NCBI GenBank assembly: GCA_965260935.1
Contig: OZ253374.1
Coordinates: 434,001-498,000, forward strand
Reading direction: 5' to 3'
Length of the DNA: 64,000 nt
Source of the DNA: JBBROS01 sp965260935
Lineage (GTDB): Bacteria > Pseudomonadota > Alphaproteobacteria > Acetobacterales > Acetobacteraceae
This document shows positions 17,759 to 26,687 of the stretch, in pieces. The stretch's first letter is position 1; each line of letters begins with the position of its first letter. A program made the translations under genes and the position numbers. The notes beneath the pieces are model-generated. The model was not told the origin of the DNA, made no database searches, and saw nothing but the letters and a program-made list of their open reading frames with translations.

Positions 17759-20700
17759 ATGACCATCGCGTCCGGCGCCTCGCGCCTTTTGCGGGCGCTG
17801 CTGCTCGTCGCCTTCACCGTGCTCACCTTATCGGCGGCCGGCATCGCCCTGCTCGCCTGGCGGCTTTCGGAAGGGCCGCTCGACCTTGCCTGGGCCGCCC
17901 GGCGCGCAGAGGCCGCCTACAACGACCGGGCCGACGCAACGGCCCGCCTCGCCATCGGCGGCGCGGCGCTGCGCTGGCGCGGCTTCAAGCAGGCCGGTTA
18001 CGGGCTTGAATTCACCTTGAGCGGCGTCCGGCTCTCCGCCCCGGATGGCGCTCCGGCCGCCTCGATCGCGAGCCTGGCCTTCACCCTGTCCCCGACCCGG
18101 CTGCTGTCCGGCGTTATCGCCCCGCAAACCATCGCCGTTTCCGGGGCCGGCCTGCATCTGACCCGCTCCGCCGATGGCGCGGTCAGCTTGAGCGGCATCG
18201 ATCCGGCGCCGGGCGACCCCGCCGCTGCCGTGAACGTCGATGACACCGTGGCCGAGCTGTCACGCCCCGCCCGCGAAGGCGAACCGTCCGGCCGGTCCGA
18301 CATCGTCCGGCGCCTCAGCCAGCTTCGGGAGGCGCATCTGACCGATGCCAGCGTTGAGGTGCAGGACCAAGCCCTCGGCAAATCCTGGAGCCTGAAGGTC
18401 GGGCAACTCGACCTGCAGCGCCAGTCGAAGGGCGGCGTGCAAGGCCAGGCCCAAGCCACCGTCGCATTCGACGGATCTCCGCCGGCCGCGCTCTCATTGC
18501 AAGCCGTGCTGGCGCCCAGCGGCGGCACCCAGCTTCGGGCGGCGCTCGCACCGCTGGAAGCGGCCCCGCTCGGCGCGCTTCTGCAGCAGGCGGCCGGCGT
18601 CGATGCGGCTTACGGCCTCGACGCCAAGATCGGCGCTTCCGCCATCCTCGACCTGTCGCCAAGCCTGCTGCCTGCCGCCGCGACGCTCCATGCCGAAGCC
18701 GGGCCGGGCGGCCTGCTCGTGTCGGGCGTCCGGATCGCCACCGACGCGCTCTCGCTCGACGCCGAAGCCAAGTGGCGCCAGCCCAGGTGGACCCGCCCTT
18801 CGAGCCTCGCCCTCACGCGCGGCAAGGCGGTTCTCCGCCCGCCCGGCGACGCCCCGCCTACCACAATCCTTGCCAGCGCCCGAGCAGCCCAGGACGGCAG
18901 CCAGATCAACGCCACGGTCGACGCCTCGCTCGACCAGCTCGCCTTCAGCAACCTCGCCGACCTTTGGCCCGAGCCGTTGGGCGGGCACGTCCGCCCGTGG
19001 ATGACGGAAAACATGACCGCCGGCATCGCCCGCGACGGCGTCATCAAGCTCGGCCTTGTCGCGCCGCCCGACCTCAAGACCGTCAGGATCACTGCCGTCG
19101 ACGGCAGCGTGACGGGCCAGGACGTCACGGTCTGGTGGCTGCGCCCCGTGCCTCCCATCGAGCACGCCTCCGCCAAGCTCACCATCACCAACCCCGACAG
19201 CCTCGACATCGCCGTCCCGACCGGGCGTCAAGGCACGATGGCGCTGAAGGACGGGCTGGTCCGCATCACCGGCCTCTCGAAGCAAGATCAGGTCCTGGCC
19301 ATTGACGCCGACGCGTCCGGCAGCGTCCCCGCCTTGCTCGCCCTGCTTAAAAACCCTCGCCTCAACCTGTTGTCCAAGAAGCCGATCCCGATGCGCAACC
19401 CTTCCGGCAGCTTCGCCGGGCATCTGAGCGTCAAGCTCCCGCTCAATGAGGACCTGACGTTCGAGCAGGTGAAGATCGGCGCGCAAGCCCATCTCGCCCG
19501 CCTCAACCTCGGCGGCATCGTCGCGCACCGGGATCTCGAGCACGGCGAGCTTGACCTGCAGGCCTCCTCCGACGCGCTCGACATCAAAGGATCGGCCAGC
19601 ATCGGCGGCATCGACGCCGCCATCGCCGTCGGCATGGACTTCCGCGACGGCCCGCCCAGCCAGGTCGTCGAGCGCGCCACGGCCAACGGACGCGCCACGT
19701 CCCGGCAGCTCGGCAATACCGGGTTCGATCCGGGCGGGCTGATCGAGTCGGGCGCCGCCCTGCTGACTGCCAGCTACGAGCAGCGCCGCAACGGCCGCGC
19801 CACGCTCAGCATCGACGCCGACCTGAAGGACGCGGGCCTCGCGCTGGCCGGGTGGCGCAAGCCGCAAGGCCCCGCGGCCACGGTTCAAGCCCAGCTCCTG
19901 CTTGAACACGGCCAACTTATCGGGATCGAGAGCCTGCAAGCCAAAGGCCCGGGCCTTTCCGTGGAAGGCCGGGCCAAGCTGGCCGCCAACGGTCCGAACA
20001 CCCTGATCTTCGACACCATCGAGATCGGGCCTACCAAGGCAACCGGCGAAATCCAAGTGCCGAAAACCCCCGGCCTTCCCATTCGCGCCACCATCTCCGG
20101 CCCGGTGCTCGACCTGTCCACGACCTTGGCCAAGAACCCTGCCCCGCCCCCCGCCAAGACCGCGCCGCCCGGCCCCGATACGCCTTGGGTCGCCGACATC
20201 CGCTTCGACCGCGTCCTGCTGTCGAACGGGCCGGGCCTCGTGAACGTCGTCGCCCATGCCGAGAACGACGGCCGCCGCCTTGCCGTCGTCCGTATCGCGT
20301 CCTCCGGCCCGGAGCGGCTCCAAGCCGCCATGCAGCCCGACGGCGCCGGCCGCCGCTTGACGGTCGCTGCCGCGGACGGCGGCGCCCTGCTGCGCTCGCT
20401 CGACCTGATCGGCACGGTCGACGGCGGGCGTCTCACGCTCGATGCCCGCTTCGACGACACCCAGCCCGACCCGCCTCTCACCGGCGCCGCGGAGCTGAAG
20501 GATTTCCACCTGCGCAAGGCCCCAGCCATCGGCAAGCTGCTGCAGGCCGCGACCATCTACGGCGTCGGCGAGGCCCTGAGCGGCCCCGGCCTCTACTTCG
20601 ACGAACTTATCCTTCCCTTTCGCTATCACGGCAGCCAGCTCGACATCACCGACGCGCGCGCGACCAGCGATTCGCTCGGCCTGACCGGCAAGGGCGTTAT

Positions 20701-20938
20701 CGACACCGCCCACTCGACGCTCGATTTGCAGGGCACCATCGTTCCCGCCTACGTCGTCAACTCCCTTCTGGGCCGCGTTCCCATATTGGGCCGGCTGTTC
20801 AGGTCCGAGCGGGGGGGCGGCCTGATCGCGATGAACTACGCCGTGCACGGCTCGTTCGATGACCCATCGGTCTCGGTCAACCCGCTCTCGGTCCTGACCC
20901 CTGGGGCGCTCCGGCGTTTGTTCCATTTAACCGAGTAA
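17759..20938 (+). CDS. Large AsmA/YhdP-family protein
   Basis: A 1059-residue envelope protein. One N-terminal membrane anchor (about residues 10-35, LLRALLLVAFTVLTLSAAGIALLAW) is followed by a long beta-rich periplasmic part with repeated 'A-x-L-x-L-x-G' strands. A C-terminal AsmA-like region follows with LDARFDDTQPDPPLTGAAEL, then ILPFRYHGSQLDITDARATSDSLGLTGKGVID, then LDLQGTIVPAYVVNSLLGRVPILG, the usual ending of YhdP. YhdP/TamB/AsmA proteins act as bridges in lipid transport between the two membranes. The ATG at 17759 fits the anchor. It diverges from glnE with only about 80 bp between. Confidence 0.85.
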   Translation: MTIASGASRLLRALLLVAFTVLTLSAAGIALLAWRLSEGPLDLAWAARRAEAAYNDRADATARLAIGGAALRWRGFKQAGYGLEFTLSGVRLSAPDGAPAASIASLAFTLSPTRLLSGVIAPQTIAVSGAGLHLTRSADGAVSLSGIDPAPGDPAAAVNVDDTVAELSRPAREGEPSGRSDIVRRLSQLREAHLTDASVEVQDQALGKSWSLKVGQLDLQRQSKGGVQGQAQATVAFDGSPPAALSLQAVLAPSGGTQLRAALAPLEAAPLGALLQQAAGVDAAYGLDAKIGASAILDLSPSLLPAAATLHAEAGPGGLLVSGVRIATDALSLDAEAKWRQPRWTRPSSLALTRGKAVLRPPGDAPPTTILASARAAQDGSQINATVDASLDQLAFSNLADLWPEPLGGHVRPWMTENMTAGIARDGVIKLGLVAPPDLKTVRITAVDGSVTGQDVTVWWLRPVPPIEHASAKLTITNPDSLDIAVPTGRQGTMALKDGLVRITGLSKQDQVLAIDADASGSVPALLALLKNPRLNLLSKKPIPMRNPSGSFAGHLSVKLPLNEDLTFEQVKIGAQAHLARLNLGGIVAHRDLEHGELDLQASSDALDIKGSASIGGIDAAIAVGMDFRDGPPSQVVERATANGRATSRQLGNTGFDPGGLIESGAALLTASYEQRRNGRATLSIDADLKDAGLALAGWRKPQGPAATVQAQLLLEHGQLIGIESLQAKGPGLSVEGRAKLAANGPNTLIFDTIEIGPTKATGEIQVPKTPGLPIRATISGPVLDLSTTLAKNPAPPPAKTAPPGPDTPWVADIRFDRVLLSNGPGLVNVVAHAENDGRRLAVVRIASSGPERLQAAMQPDGAGRRLTVAAADGGALLRSLDLIGTVDGGRLTLDARFDDTQPDPPLTGAAELKDFHLRKAPAIGKLLQAATIYGVGEALSGPGLYFDELILPFRYHGSQLDITDARATSDSLGLTGKGVIDTAHSTLDLQGTIVPAYVVNSLLGRVPILGRLFRSERGGGLIAMNYAVHGSFDDPSVSVNPLSVLTPGALRRLFHLTE

Positions 20939-20948
20939 GGATCGATCG

Positions 20949-21650
20949 ATGACCAAGGCATTGCTGTTCGACGTTTTCGGCACCGTGGTCGATTGGCGCT
21001 CCAGCCTGATCCAGGACCTTTTCGCGTGGGGCCGGGAGCAAGGCCGCGCCGCCGACTGGCCCGGCCTCGTGGACGCCTGGCGTGCCGCCTACGCCCCATC
21101 GATGGACCGCGTGCGCCGCGGCGAGCAGCCCTGGACCAACCTCGACGGCTTGCACCGGGCCTCGCTCGAACAGCTCGCCCCTCGCTTCGGCCTCGCCGGC
21201 CTCGACCATGACGCGCTCCATCGGCTCACCCGGGCGTGGCACCGGCTGAAGCCCTGGCCCGACAGCGTTCCCGGCTTGGCCCGCCTTAAGCGGCACTACG
21301 TCATCGCCCCGCTCTCCAACGGCAACGTCGCCCTGCTCACCAACATGGCCAAGTCCGCCGGGCTTCCCTGGGACGCCGTGCTTTCCGCGGAACTGTTCCG
21401 CCACTACAAGCCCGACTCCGAGACCTATCTCGGCGCCGCAGCCTTGCTCGGCCTGCCTCCTGCGGAGGTGATGATGTGCGCCGCCCACAACGGCGACCTG
21501 GTCGCCGCCCGCGGCCTTGGCCTGCGAACCGCCTTTATTGCCCGCCCGACCGAACACGGGCCAGACCAGGTTCGAGACGTGGCCGCAGAGCAGGATTGGG
21601 ATATCGTGACCGACAGCATCCTGGCGCTTGCCGACCGCCTCGGGTGCTGA
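20949..21650 (+). CDS. Haloacid dehalogenase type II
   Basis: A 233-residue HAD-superfamily hydrolase most like L-2-haloacid dehalogenases. The nucleophile Asp is in ALLFDVFGTVVDWR (residue 9). Other motifs are PLSNGN near residue 120, the Lys in FRHYKPDSETY near 155 and the acidic motif in AAHNGDLVAARGLGLRTAFI. The physiological substrate is unknown; many family members are annotated as dehalogenases without proof. It starts 10 nt after the AsmA-like gene, so it is probably co-transcribed, and is convergent with tyrS. Confidence 0.85.
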   Translation: MTKALLFDVFGTVVDWRSSLIQDLFAWGREQGRAADWPGLVDAWRAAYAPSMDRVRRGEQPWTNLDGLHRASLEQLAPRFGLAGLDHDALHRLTRAWHRLKPWPDSVPGLARLKRHYVIAPLSNGNVALLTNMAKSAGLPWDAVLSAELFRHYKPDSETYLGAAALLGLPPAEVMMCAAHNGDLVAARGLGLRTAFIARPTEHGPDQVRDVAAEQDWDIVTDSILALADRLGC

Positions 21651-21727
21651 GGACGCGCTGGCATTATCGGAGCGCGCGGTGCGGCCATTCCATGCACGCC
21701 GCGGGGCGGCGCGCCCGGAACACTGCC

Positions 21728-22966
21728 TTATGTTCCTCGCACCAGGCGATGCTGCTTCCGTCCCGCCGATAGCTTCACGGCACCCTCCCGCAGATCACCG
21801 GCCGTCACCACCGCCGCATCGCTTGCCACCACCGCATCGTTGATCCGGGCGCCGCCGCCCTGGATCAGCCGCCGGACCTCGCCCTTGCTCGCGGCCAGCC
21901 CGGACTCTACAAATAGCTGCACGACGGAAACCCCCGCCGCCAGTGTTCCCATCGCCACCTCGTGCGTCGGCAAGTTCTCCGCCGCCCGCCCTTCTTCGAA
22001 GGCCAGCCGCGCCGTTTCCGCCGCCTGTTCCGCCCGCAGCCTACCATGAGCGATCGCCGTTGCCTCCGTTGCCAGCGTCTTCTTCGCCTCGTTCACCGCG
22101 GCACCGGGCAGCGCCTCCAGCCGAGCGATCTCGTCCAGCGGCAGGTCCGTGAACAGGCGCAGGAAACGGCCCACGTCGGCGTCCTCGGTGTTGCGCCAGA
22201 ACTGCCAGTAGTCGTAGGGCGACAGGCGGTCGGCGCGGAGCCAGATTGCTCCCTTCGCCGTTTTGCCCATCTTCGCCCCGCCGGCCGTCGTGATCAGCGG
22301 CGTCGTCAGCCCGAACACCTGCCGGCCTTCCGTCCGCCGCACCAGATCGACGCCCGAGACGATGTTTCCCCACTGGTCCGAGCCGCCCATCTGCAGCGTC
22401 ACCCCCTGCCGCCGCAGCAGTTCGCGGAAATCGTAGCTTTGCAGGATCATGTAGTTGAATTCGAGGAAGGTCAGCGGCTGCTCCCGCTCCAGCCGGGTCC
22501 GCACGCTGTCGAAGGTCAGCATCCGGCCGATGGTGAAGTGGCTGCCGACGTCGCGCAGCAACTCGATGTATCCCAGCCGATCCAGCCAGTCGGCGTTGTT
22601 GACCAGCACTGCCCCGTCGTCGCCGAACGGCACGAACGGCGCGACGCAATCCCGGATCGCCGCCATGTTGTGGGCGATCCGGGCGTCGTCCAGCATCTGC
22701 CGGGCCTCGTCCTTGCCCGATGGGTCGCCGATCCGCGTGGTTCCTCCGCCCATCAGCACCACCGCCCGGTGCCCATGCCGCCGCAGCAGCCGCAGCAGCA
22801 TGAGTTGCACCAAGCTGCCGACGTGCAAGCTGTCCGCCGTACAATCGAAGCCGATGTATCCGGCCACGCCGCCTTCCAGCAGCGCCCGGTCCAGCGCCGC
22901 CTCGTCGGTGCATTGGAACAGGAATCCACGCGCCGCGGCCTCGATCAGAAACGGGCTGTCCACCAT
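21728..22966 (-). CDS. tyrS: Tyrosyl-tRNA synthetase
   Basis: A 412-residue class I synthetase. The HIGH-like motif is in FDCTADSLHVGSL (near residue 46) and the KMSKS-like motif is KMGKTAKGAIW (near 237). A C-terminal S4 RNA-binding domain is visible (SKGEVRRLIQGGGARINDAVV). The length is standard. The ATG at 22966 begins MVDSPFLIEAAARGFLFQCTDE. A strong T-tailed hairpin on the same strand ends only 5 nt upstream of this start codon, an unusual closeness that may mean leader regulation. Confidence 0.96.
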   Translation of the reverse strand: MVDSPFLIEAAARGFLFQCTDEAALDRALLEGGVAGYIGFDCTADSLHVGSLVQLMLLRLLRRHGHRAVVLMGGGTTRIGDPSGKDEARQMLDDARIAHNMAAIRDCVAPFVPFGDDGAVLVNNADWLDRLGYIELLRDVGSHFTIGRMLTFDSVRTRLEREQPLTFLEFNYMILQSYDFRELLRRQGVTLQMGGSDQWGNIVSGVDLVRRTEGRQVFGLTTPLITTAGGAKMGKTAKGAIWLRADRLSPYDYWQFWRNTEDADVGRFLRLFTDLPLDEIARLEALPGAAVNEAKKTLATEATAIAHGRLRAEQAAETARLAFEEGRAAENLPTHEVAMGTLAAGVSVVQLFVESGLAASKGEVRRLIQGGGARINDAVVASDAAVVTAGDLREGAVKLSAGRKQHRLVRGT

Positions 22967-22971
22967 CGCCT

Positions 22972-23011
22972 AAAAACCGAAAAGGCCCTCTCCCGTCGCC
23001 AGGAGAGAGCC
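22972..23011 (-). terminator. Rho-independent terminator or attenuator directly before tyrS
   Basis: Read leftward, AGGCTCTCTCC and GGAGAGGGCCT can pair around CTGGCGAC, followed by TTTTCGGTTTTT. It lies between the hydrolase stop (23028) and the tyrS start (22966). It can terminate the hydrolase transcript, or act as an attenuator if tyrS is read from upstream. Confidence 0.75.
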
Positions 23012-23027
23012 TGCTCCAAACATGGCC

Positions 23028-23693
23028 TCAGTCGGCCGCGAGCGCCATTGCCTTGCGGGCAATGATCGTGCCCACGTAATCCTCGATCGCATCGGCCACC
23101 GTATCCGCATGACTCGCGAACACGTGATCCGCCCCGGCGCAGACGCGGTAGTCGACCTGGACGTTCTTCTGCGTGTTCAGCTTGTCCACCAGCTTCCGCA
23201 CTGCCGGCTCCGGCACCAGTTCGTCGTTGTCGCCGTGCATCATCAAGCCACCGCACGGGCAAGGGGCCAGGAAGCCGAAATCGTAATGGTTGGCCGGGGG
23301 CGCCACGCTCACCCAGCCGGAAATCTCCGGACGCCGCATCAGCAACTGCATGCCCACGAACGCGCCGAACGAGTAGCCGCTGATCCACAGCCCGCCGGAG
23401 TTCGGGTTGACCATCTGCATCCAGTCGAGCGCCGCCGCCGCGTCGCTGATCTCGCCGAAGCCGCCGTCATACTTGCCCTGGCTACGCCCCACGCCGCGGA
23501 AATTGAACCGCATCACCGAGCAGCCGAGCTTCTGGAACGATTGGTACATCGCGTAGGCGATGCGGTTGTTCATCGTTCCGCCATGCAGCGGGTGCGGGTG
23601 CAGGATCAGCGCCAACGGAGCGTTCGGCTCCTTTGAGTGATGGTAACGACCCTCAAGCCGGCCATCCGGACCGGCAAACATCACCTCAGGCAT
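23028..23693 (-). CDS. Alpha/beta hydrolase of the dienelactone/serine-aminopeptidase type
   Basis: A 221-residue cytoplasmic alpha/beta hydrolase. It shows LILHPHPLHGGTMNNRIAYA, the FNFRGVGRSQG oxyanion-loop block, the nucleophile motif GYSFGAF, the acidic MMHGDNDELVP and the His in CAGADHVFASH. This subfamily is common beside sulfur or iron-sulfur genes in alphaproteobacteria, but the substrate is unknown. The ATG at 23693 is chosen because the protein family begins MPEVMFAGPDGRLEG; further upstream in-frame sequence has no family similarity. It diverges from cysE across 247 bp in which no other gene is seen. Confidence 0.82.
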   Translation of the reverse strand: MPEVMFAGPDGRLEGRYHHSKEPNAPLALILHPHPLHGGTMNNRIAYAMYQSFQKLGCSVMRFNFRGVGRSQGKYDGGFGEISDAAAALDWMQMVNPNSGGLWISGYSFGAFVGMQLLMRRPEISGWVSVAPPANHYDFGFLAPCPCGGLMMHGDNDELVPEPAVRKLVDKLNTQKNVQVDYRVCAGADHVFASHADTVADAIEDYVGTIIARKAMALAAD

Positions 23694-23940
23694 AGCATTC
23701 CAATCTCGTTCCACAAGCGGCGGACGGATCATGCCGTTTCCGCCGCAATTGATTCTCATCACCGCCAGCCCATTTGACCCGGCAGCACAAACCAGCTTAG
23801 CCTTCCGCAACGAACCGGGCCTTGTGACCCACCGCTCAACGTCCGCCGACATGAAGGACACGATTGCCGGCGAACCCTGGTATCCGGCAACGCCCGGAAT
23901 ATAGTCAGTATCGGTCCAGTTTTCATAATGGAAATGTCGC

Positions 23941-24645
23941 ATGGCATTCATGTTTCTGCGTGAGGCGGTTGAAGCCTACCGTAAGCGAGACCCCGCTGCC
24001 CGGTCGTCGCTCGAAGTCCTGCTCTGCTATCCAGGGCTTCACGCCGTTATCTGGCATCGCCTGGCGCACCGCGTCTTCAATCTTGGGTTGCGAACGCCGG
24101 GCCGGCTTATCGCCAATGTCGGTCGTTTCCTCACCGGCATCGAGATCCATCCCGCCGCGCGGATCGGGCGGCGGCTGATCATCGACCACGGCATGGGCGT
24201 CGTGATCGGGGAAACCGCCGAGGTTGGCGACGACGTTTACCTCTATCATCAGGTCACGCTCGGCGGCACCAGCAGCGAGCGGGGCAAGCGGCATCCGACC
24301 ATCGGCAACAACGTCATCGTCGGCGCGGGGGCCAAGATCCTGGGAGGCATCACCGTGGGCGACGGCGCCCGGGTCGGCGCCAACGCCGTCGTTGTCCAGT
24401 CCGTCGCGGCGAACGAGACGGTTGTCGGCATCCCGGCCCGCCCGGTCGAGCGCGACCCGACCAAGCGTGCCGTCGCGCGCCGGGCCAACGCGTTCATGGC
24501 GTATGGGACACCGTGCGAGGGCACGCTCGACCCGCTCGTCCGCACGATCGAGGCCCTTCGCGCCGAGTTGCTCTCGCTCGAGGCCCGGGTGTCGGAGCTG
24601 CAGCGCGTCCAGGCCGGCCACCAGCGGTCGCCCGCCGCCGAATAG
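23941..24645 (+). CDS. cysE: Serine O-acetyltransferase
   Basis: A 234-residue left-handed beta-helix acetyltransferase that makes O-acetylserine, the precursor of cysteine. An N-terminal helical part (LREAVEAYRKRDPAARSSLEVLLCYPGLHAVIWHRLAH) is followed by hexapeptide repeats with the catalytic region IDHGMGVVIGETAEVGDDVYLYHQVTLGG and TIGNNVIVGAGAKILG. It is the shorter EpsC-like form. It lies 17 nt before a cysteine desulfurase gene, so cysteine supply and sulfur mobilisation appear linked. Confidence 0.93.
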   Translation: MAFMFLREAVEAYRKRDPAARSSLEVLLCYPGLHAVIWHRLAHRVFNLGLRTPGRLIANVGRFLTGIEIHPAARIGRRLIIDHGMGVVIGETAEVGDDVYLYHQVTLGGTSSERGKRHPTIGNNVIVGAGAKILGGITVGDGARVGANAVVVQSVAANETVVGIPARPVERDPTKRAVARRANAFMAYGTPCEGTLDPLVRTIEALRAELLSLEARVSELQRVQAGHQRSPAAE

Positions 24646-24661
24646 CGTCCGACGGACACGG

Positions 24662-25732
24662 ATGATCTACCTCGACGCCAACGCGACCGAGCCGCTTCGT
24701 CCCGAGGCGCGCGATGCCGTCCTTGCCGCCATGGACCTTGTGGGCAATCCGTCCAGCATCCACGGCCCCGGCCGGGCAGCGAGGGCGGTGCTTGAATCGG
24801 CACGCCGCACGGTTGCCGAGCGCTTCGGCGCGCCCATGGCCGGGGTGGTCTTTACCTCCGGCGGCACCGAGGCGAATGCGCTGGCCATCGCGGCTCTCGG
24901 CCAAAGCCGCCGCGTGATCATCGGCGCGACCGAGCATGACGCCGTCCGCGCCGCGGCGCCCGGCGCCGACATCCTTCCCGTCGATGGCGACGGCGTGGCC
25001 GACCTCGCTGCCCTTGAGCGGCACCTGGCCAAAGGTCCGGCTCTGCTTTGCCTTATGCTCGCCAACAACGAGACCGGCACCATCCAGCCGGTCCGTGAGG
25101 CGGCCGAGCTTTGCCGGGCTTACGGGGGCCTGCTCCATGTCGACGCCGTGCAAGCCGCCGGGCGCATCCCGACCAAGCTGTCCGAGCTCCGGGCCTGCTC
25201 CCTTGCCGTGTCCGCCCACAAGCTCGGCGGCCCGAAAGGCGCCGGCGCGCTCCTCCTCGCGCCGGGTTGCGAGATCGCGCCGTTGATCGCCGGCGGCGGA
25301 CAGGAACGGGGTCGGCGCGGCGGCACGCCACCACTCCCTTGCATCGCCGGCTTCGCCGCCGCGGCCGTGGCGGCCCCGGCCGAGGTGGGCCCATTCAGGG
25401 ACCAGGCCGAGTCCGCCGCGAAGGCTGAGGGGGCTGTCGTCCTTGGCGGGTCCAACCGCCTTCCGAACACCGCCTGCTTTGCCTACCCTGGACTTTCCGC
25501 CGAGTCGCAGGTGATCGCTTTGGATCTTGCCGGCATTGCCGTCAGCGCCGGTGCCGCTTGCAGCAGCGGGAAGGTTGCGCGCAGCCATGTCCTGCAGGCG
25601 ATGGGTTTTGGCGCGTTGGCTGAGGAAGCCATCCGCGTCAGCCTGCCCTGGAACGCGACCGCCTCTGATGTTTGCGGGTTTGCCGAAGCGTACCGCGGCA
25701 TGGTCGCGCGCTTATCAAGGCGCGCGGCTTAG
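24662..25732 (+). CDS. Cysteine desulfurase, first of two paralogues
   Basis: A 356-residue PLP enzyme of the IscS/NifS group (class V aminotransferase fold) that takes sulfur from cysteine. Key blocks: YLDANATEPLRPEA, TSGGTEANALAI, LANNETGTIQPV, the PLP Lys in VSAHKLGGPKGAGAL and the active-site Cys loop in SAGAACSSGKVARSHVL. It is shorter and more divergent than the second copy at 31760. In related genomes such a pair usually lies side by side, so the DNA between the two copies here looks inserted. The start is the ATG at 24662. Confidence 0.88.
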   Translation: MIYLDANATEPLRPEARDAVLAAMDLVGNPSSIHGPGRAARAVLESARRTVAERFGAPMAGVVFTSGGTEANALAIAALGQSRRVIIGATEHDAVRAAAPGADILPVDGDGVADLAALERHLAKGPALLCLMLANNETGTIQPVREAAELCRAYGGLLHVDAVQAAGRIPTKLSELRACSLAVSAHKLGGPKGAGALLLAPGCEIAPLIAGGGQERGRRGGTPPLPCIAGFAAAAVAAPAEVGPFRDQAESAAKAEGAVVLGGSNRLPNTACFAYPGLSAESQVIALDLAGIAVSAGAACSSGKVARSHVLQAMGFGALAEEAIRVSLPWNATASDVCGFAEAYRGMVARLSRRAA

Positions 25733-25812
25733 TGCCTCGATACATTTAGACGGTGCAGCTTGAATCGAGGCGCCGGCTTTATTCGTTGGCTGGTTCAGCC
25801 GTCAAGCTAAAA

Positions 25813-25820
25813 CACCCGGC
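25813..25820. repeat. Left 8-bp target site duplication of the IS1-like element
   Basis: CACCCGGC directly precedes the left terminal repeat and is found again, identical, at 29256-29263 directly after the right terminal repeat. Confidence 0.9.
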
Positions 25821-25841
25821 GGTAGTGTCTCAGTTTGAAAT
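25821..25841 (+). repeat. Left terminal inverted repeat
   Basis: A 21-bp end starting GGTAGTGTCTCAGTTTGA and ending AAT. It is perfectly complementary to 29235-29255. Confidence 0.95.
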
Positions 25842-25849
25842 GTGATGTT

Positions 25850-26470
25850 TCAGACAGGCGGTTCGTCCTTCTTCCGCTGCTCCAGCATGCCAGGAAGCGT
25901 AAAGACGTAGGTGAGAAACATTTCTGTAAATGCATGCAACGCTCTCGCTTGGGCTTCCGAGAGCGGTTCATCTTCATGAGCTGCCTCATTGCCAAGATCA
26001 CGAATCTCGTGTGCCCATTTCCTCATCGCAGGCGTGACGCCGAGATGTGCGGGCAACGCGTCGATGCGCTTTTGAAGCGTGCCTTTTCCATCGGGAAAAA
26101 TCCGTTTCAACGAAACATCAAGGGATTTGCGGAACATGGTGCCGGCTGCGTCATAGCTTTTGCGACGTAGGCCATCGAGACCCTGAAGGTAGAAGTTGCG
26201 AATGTTGTCCGGCAGATAATTTGGAGATGCGGGCGGCTCCGCTTCGGGCCATATCCCGACCAAGTGCGGAGACCGCGTCTGCCCATTCGTCTGTATCCAG
26301 TTTGGGAACTCTGGTCCGCTGTATTTCGCCACAACACCATTTTGGCAGTGGCCACATTGAAGAAGCAAAAGCCTTTCAATGCCATGCGGGTCGCACGCCA
26401 TAAACAGGTGGCCGTGGAAGCCTACCCTCTCAATGTTGCAGTGAGGGCAATCCAGGGGAATATCGACCAT
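25850..26470 (-). CDS. DUF4145 domain protein with zinc-binding cysteines (passenger)
   Basis: A 206-residue protein (start ATG at 26470). The N-terminus has two CxxC knuckles (CPHC near residue 9 and CGHC near 40), likely a zinc ribbon. The C-terminal half has the DUF4145 pattern: a long helix YLQGLDGLRRKSYDAAGTMFRKSLDV, then LPAHLGVTPAMRKWAHEIRDLGNEAAHE. DUF4145 proteins are often found in mobile or defence-associated loci, sometimes with restriction enzymes; the molecular role is unknown. The stop lies 8 bp inside the left terminal repeat. Its start codon overlaps, in antisense, the start codon of the next gene. Confidence 0.8.
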   Translation of the reverse strand: MVDIPLDCPHCNIERVGFHGHLFMACDPHGIERLLLLQCGHCQNGVVAKYSGPEFPNWIQTNGQTRSPHLVGIWPEAEPPASPNYLPDNIRNFYLQGLDGLRRKSYDAAGTMFRKSLDVSLKRIFPDGKGTLQKRIDALPAHLGVTPAMRKWAHEIRDLGNEAAHEDEPLSEAQARALHAFTEMFLTYVFTLPGMLEQRKKDEPPV

Positions 26471-26687
26471 GAGCACCTATCCCTACGGTTTGGAGATTGG
26501 AAGGGTGTTGGCAAAGGATCGGGCCAACTCCTCAAGAGCAGAAATGATGTTTGACCGCTATACGGCGCTGCCATCAGAACGAGAGCGTGAGGCGTTCGTA
26601 TTGGCATTGATTGCGGAGCTGCTCGTCAGTCACGCGCGGCTAAGCGGATTTGAGAGCGTTAGGGCCACAATTCCGCAAGTCGATTAG
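26469..26687 (+). CDS. Small protein of unknown function (passenger)
   Basis: A 72-residue, mostly helical protein (MSTYPYGLEIGRVLAKDRAN, then FDRYTALPSEREREAFVLALIAELLVSHA). No family is recognised. An AGGGGA motif nine nt before the ATG is a good ribosome binding site. The ATG shares the palindromic CATG with the start of the divergent DUF4145 gene, and the end overlaps the convergent transposase gene by 4 nt, so it is very tightly packed in the element. Confidence 0.55.
   Translation: MSTYPYGLEIGRVLAKDRANSSRAEMMFDRYTALPSEREREAFVLALIAELLVSHARLSGFESVRATIPQVD

Noticed and set aside
18494..20926. Very long (810-codon) frame antisense to the AsmA-like gene
   Set aside because: Antisense frames stay open by chance at this GC content; the sense strand has the clear domain pattern.
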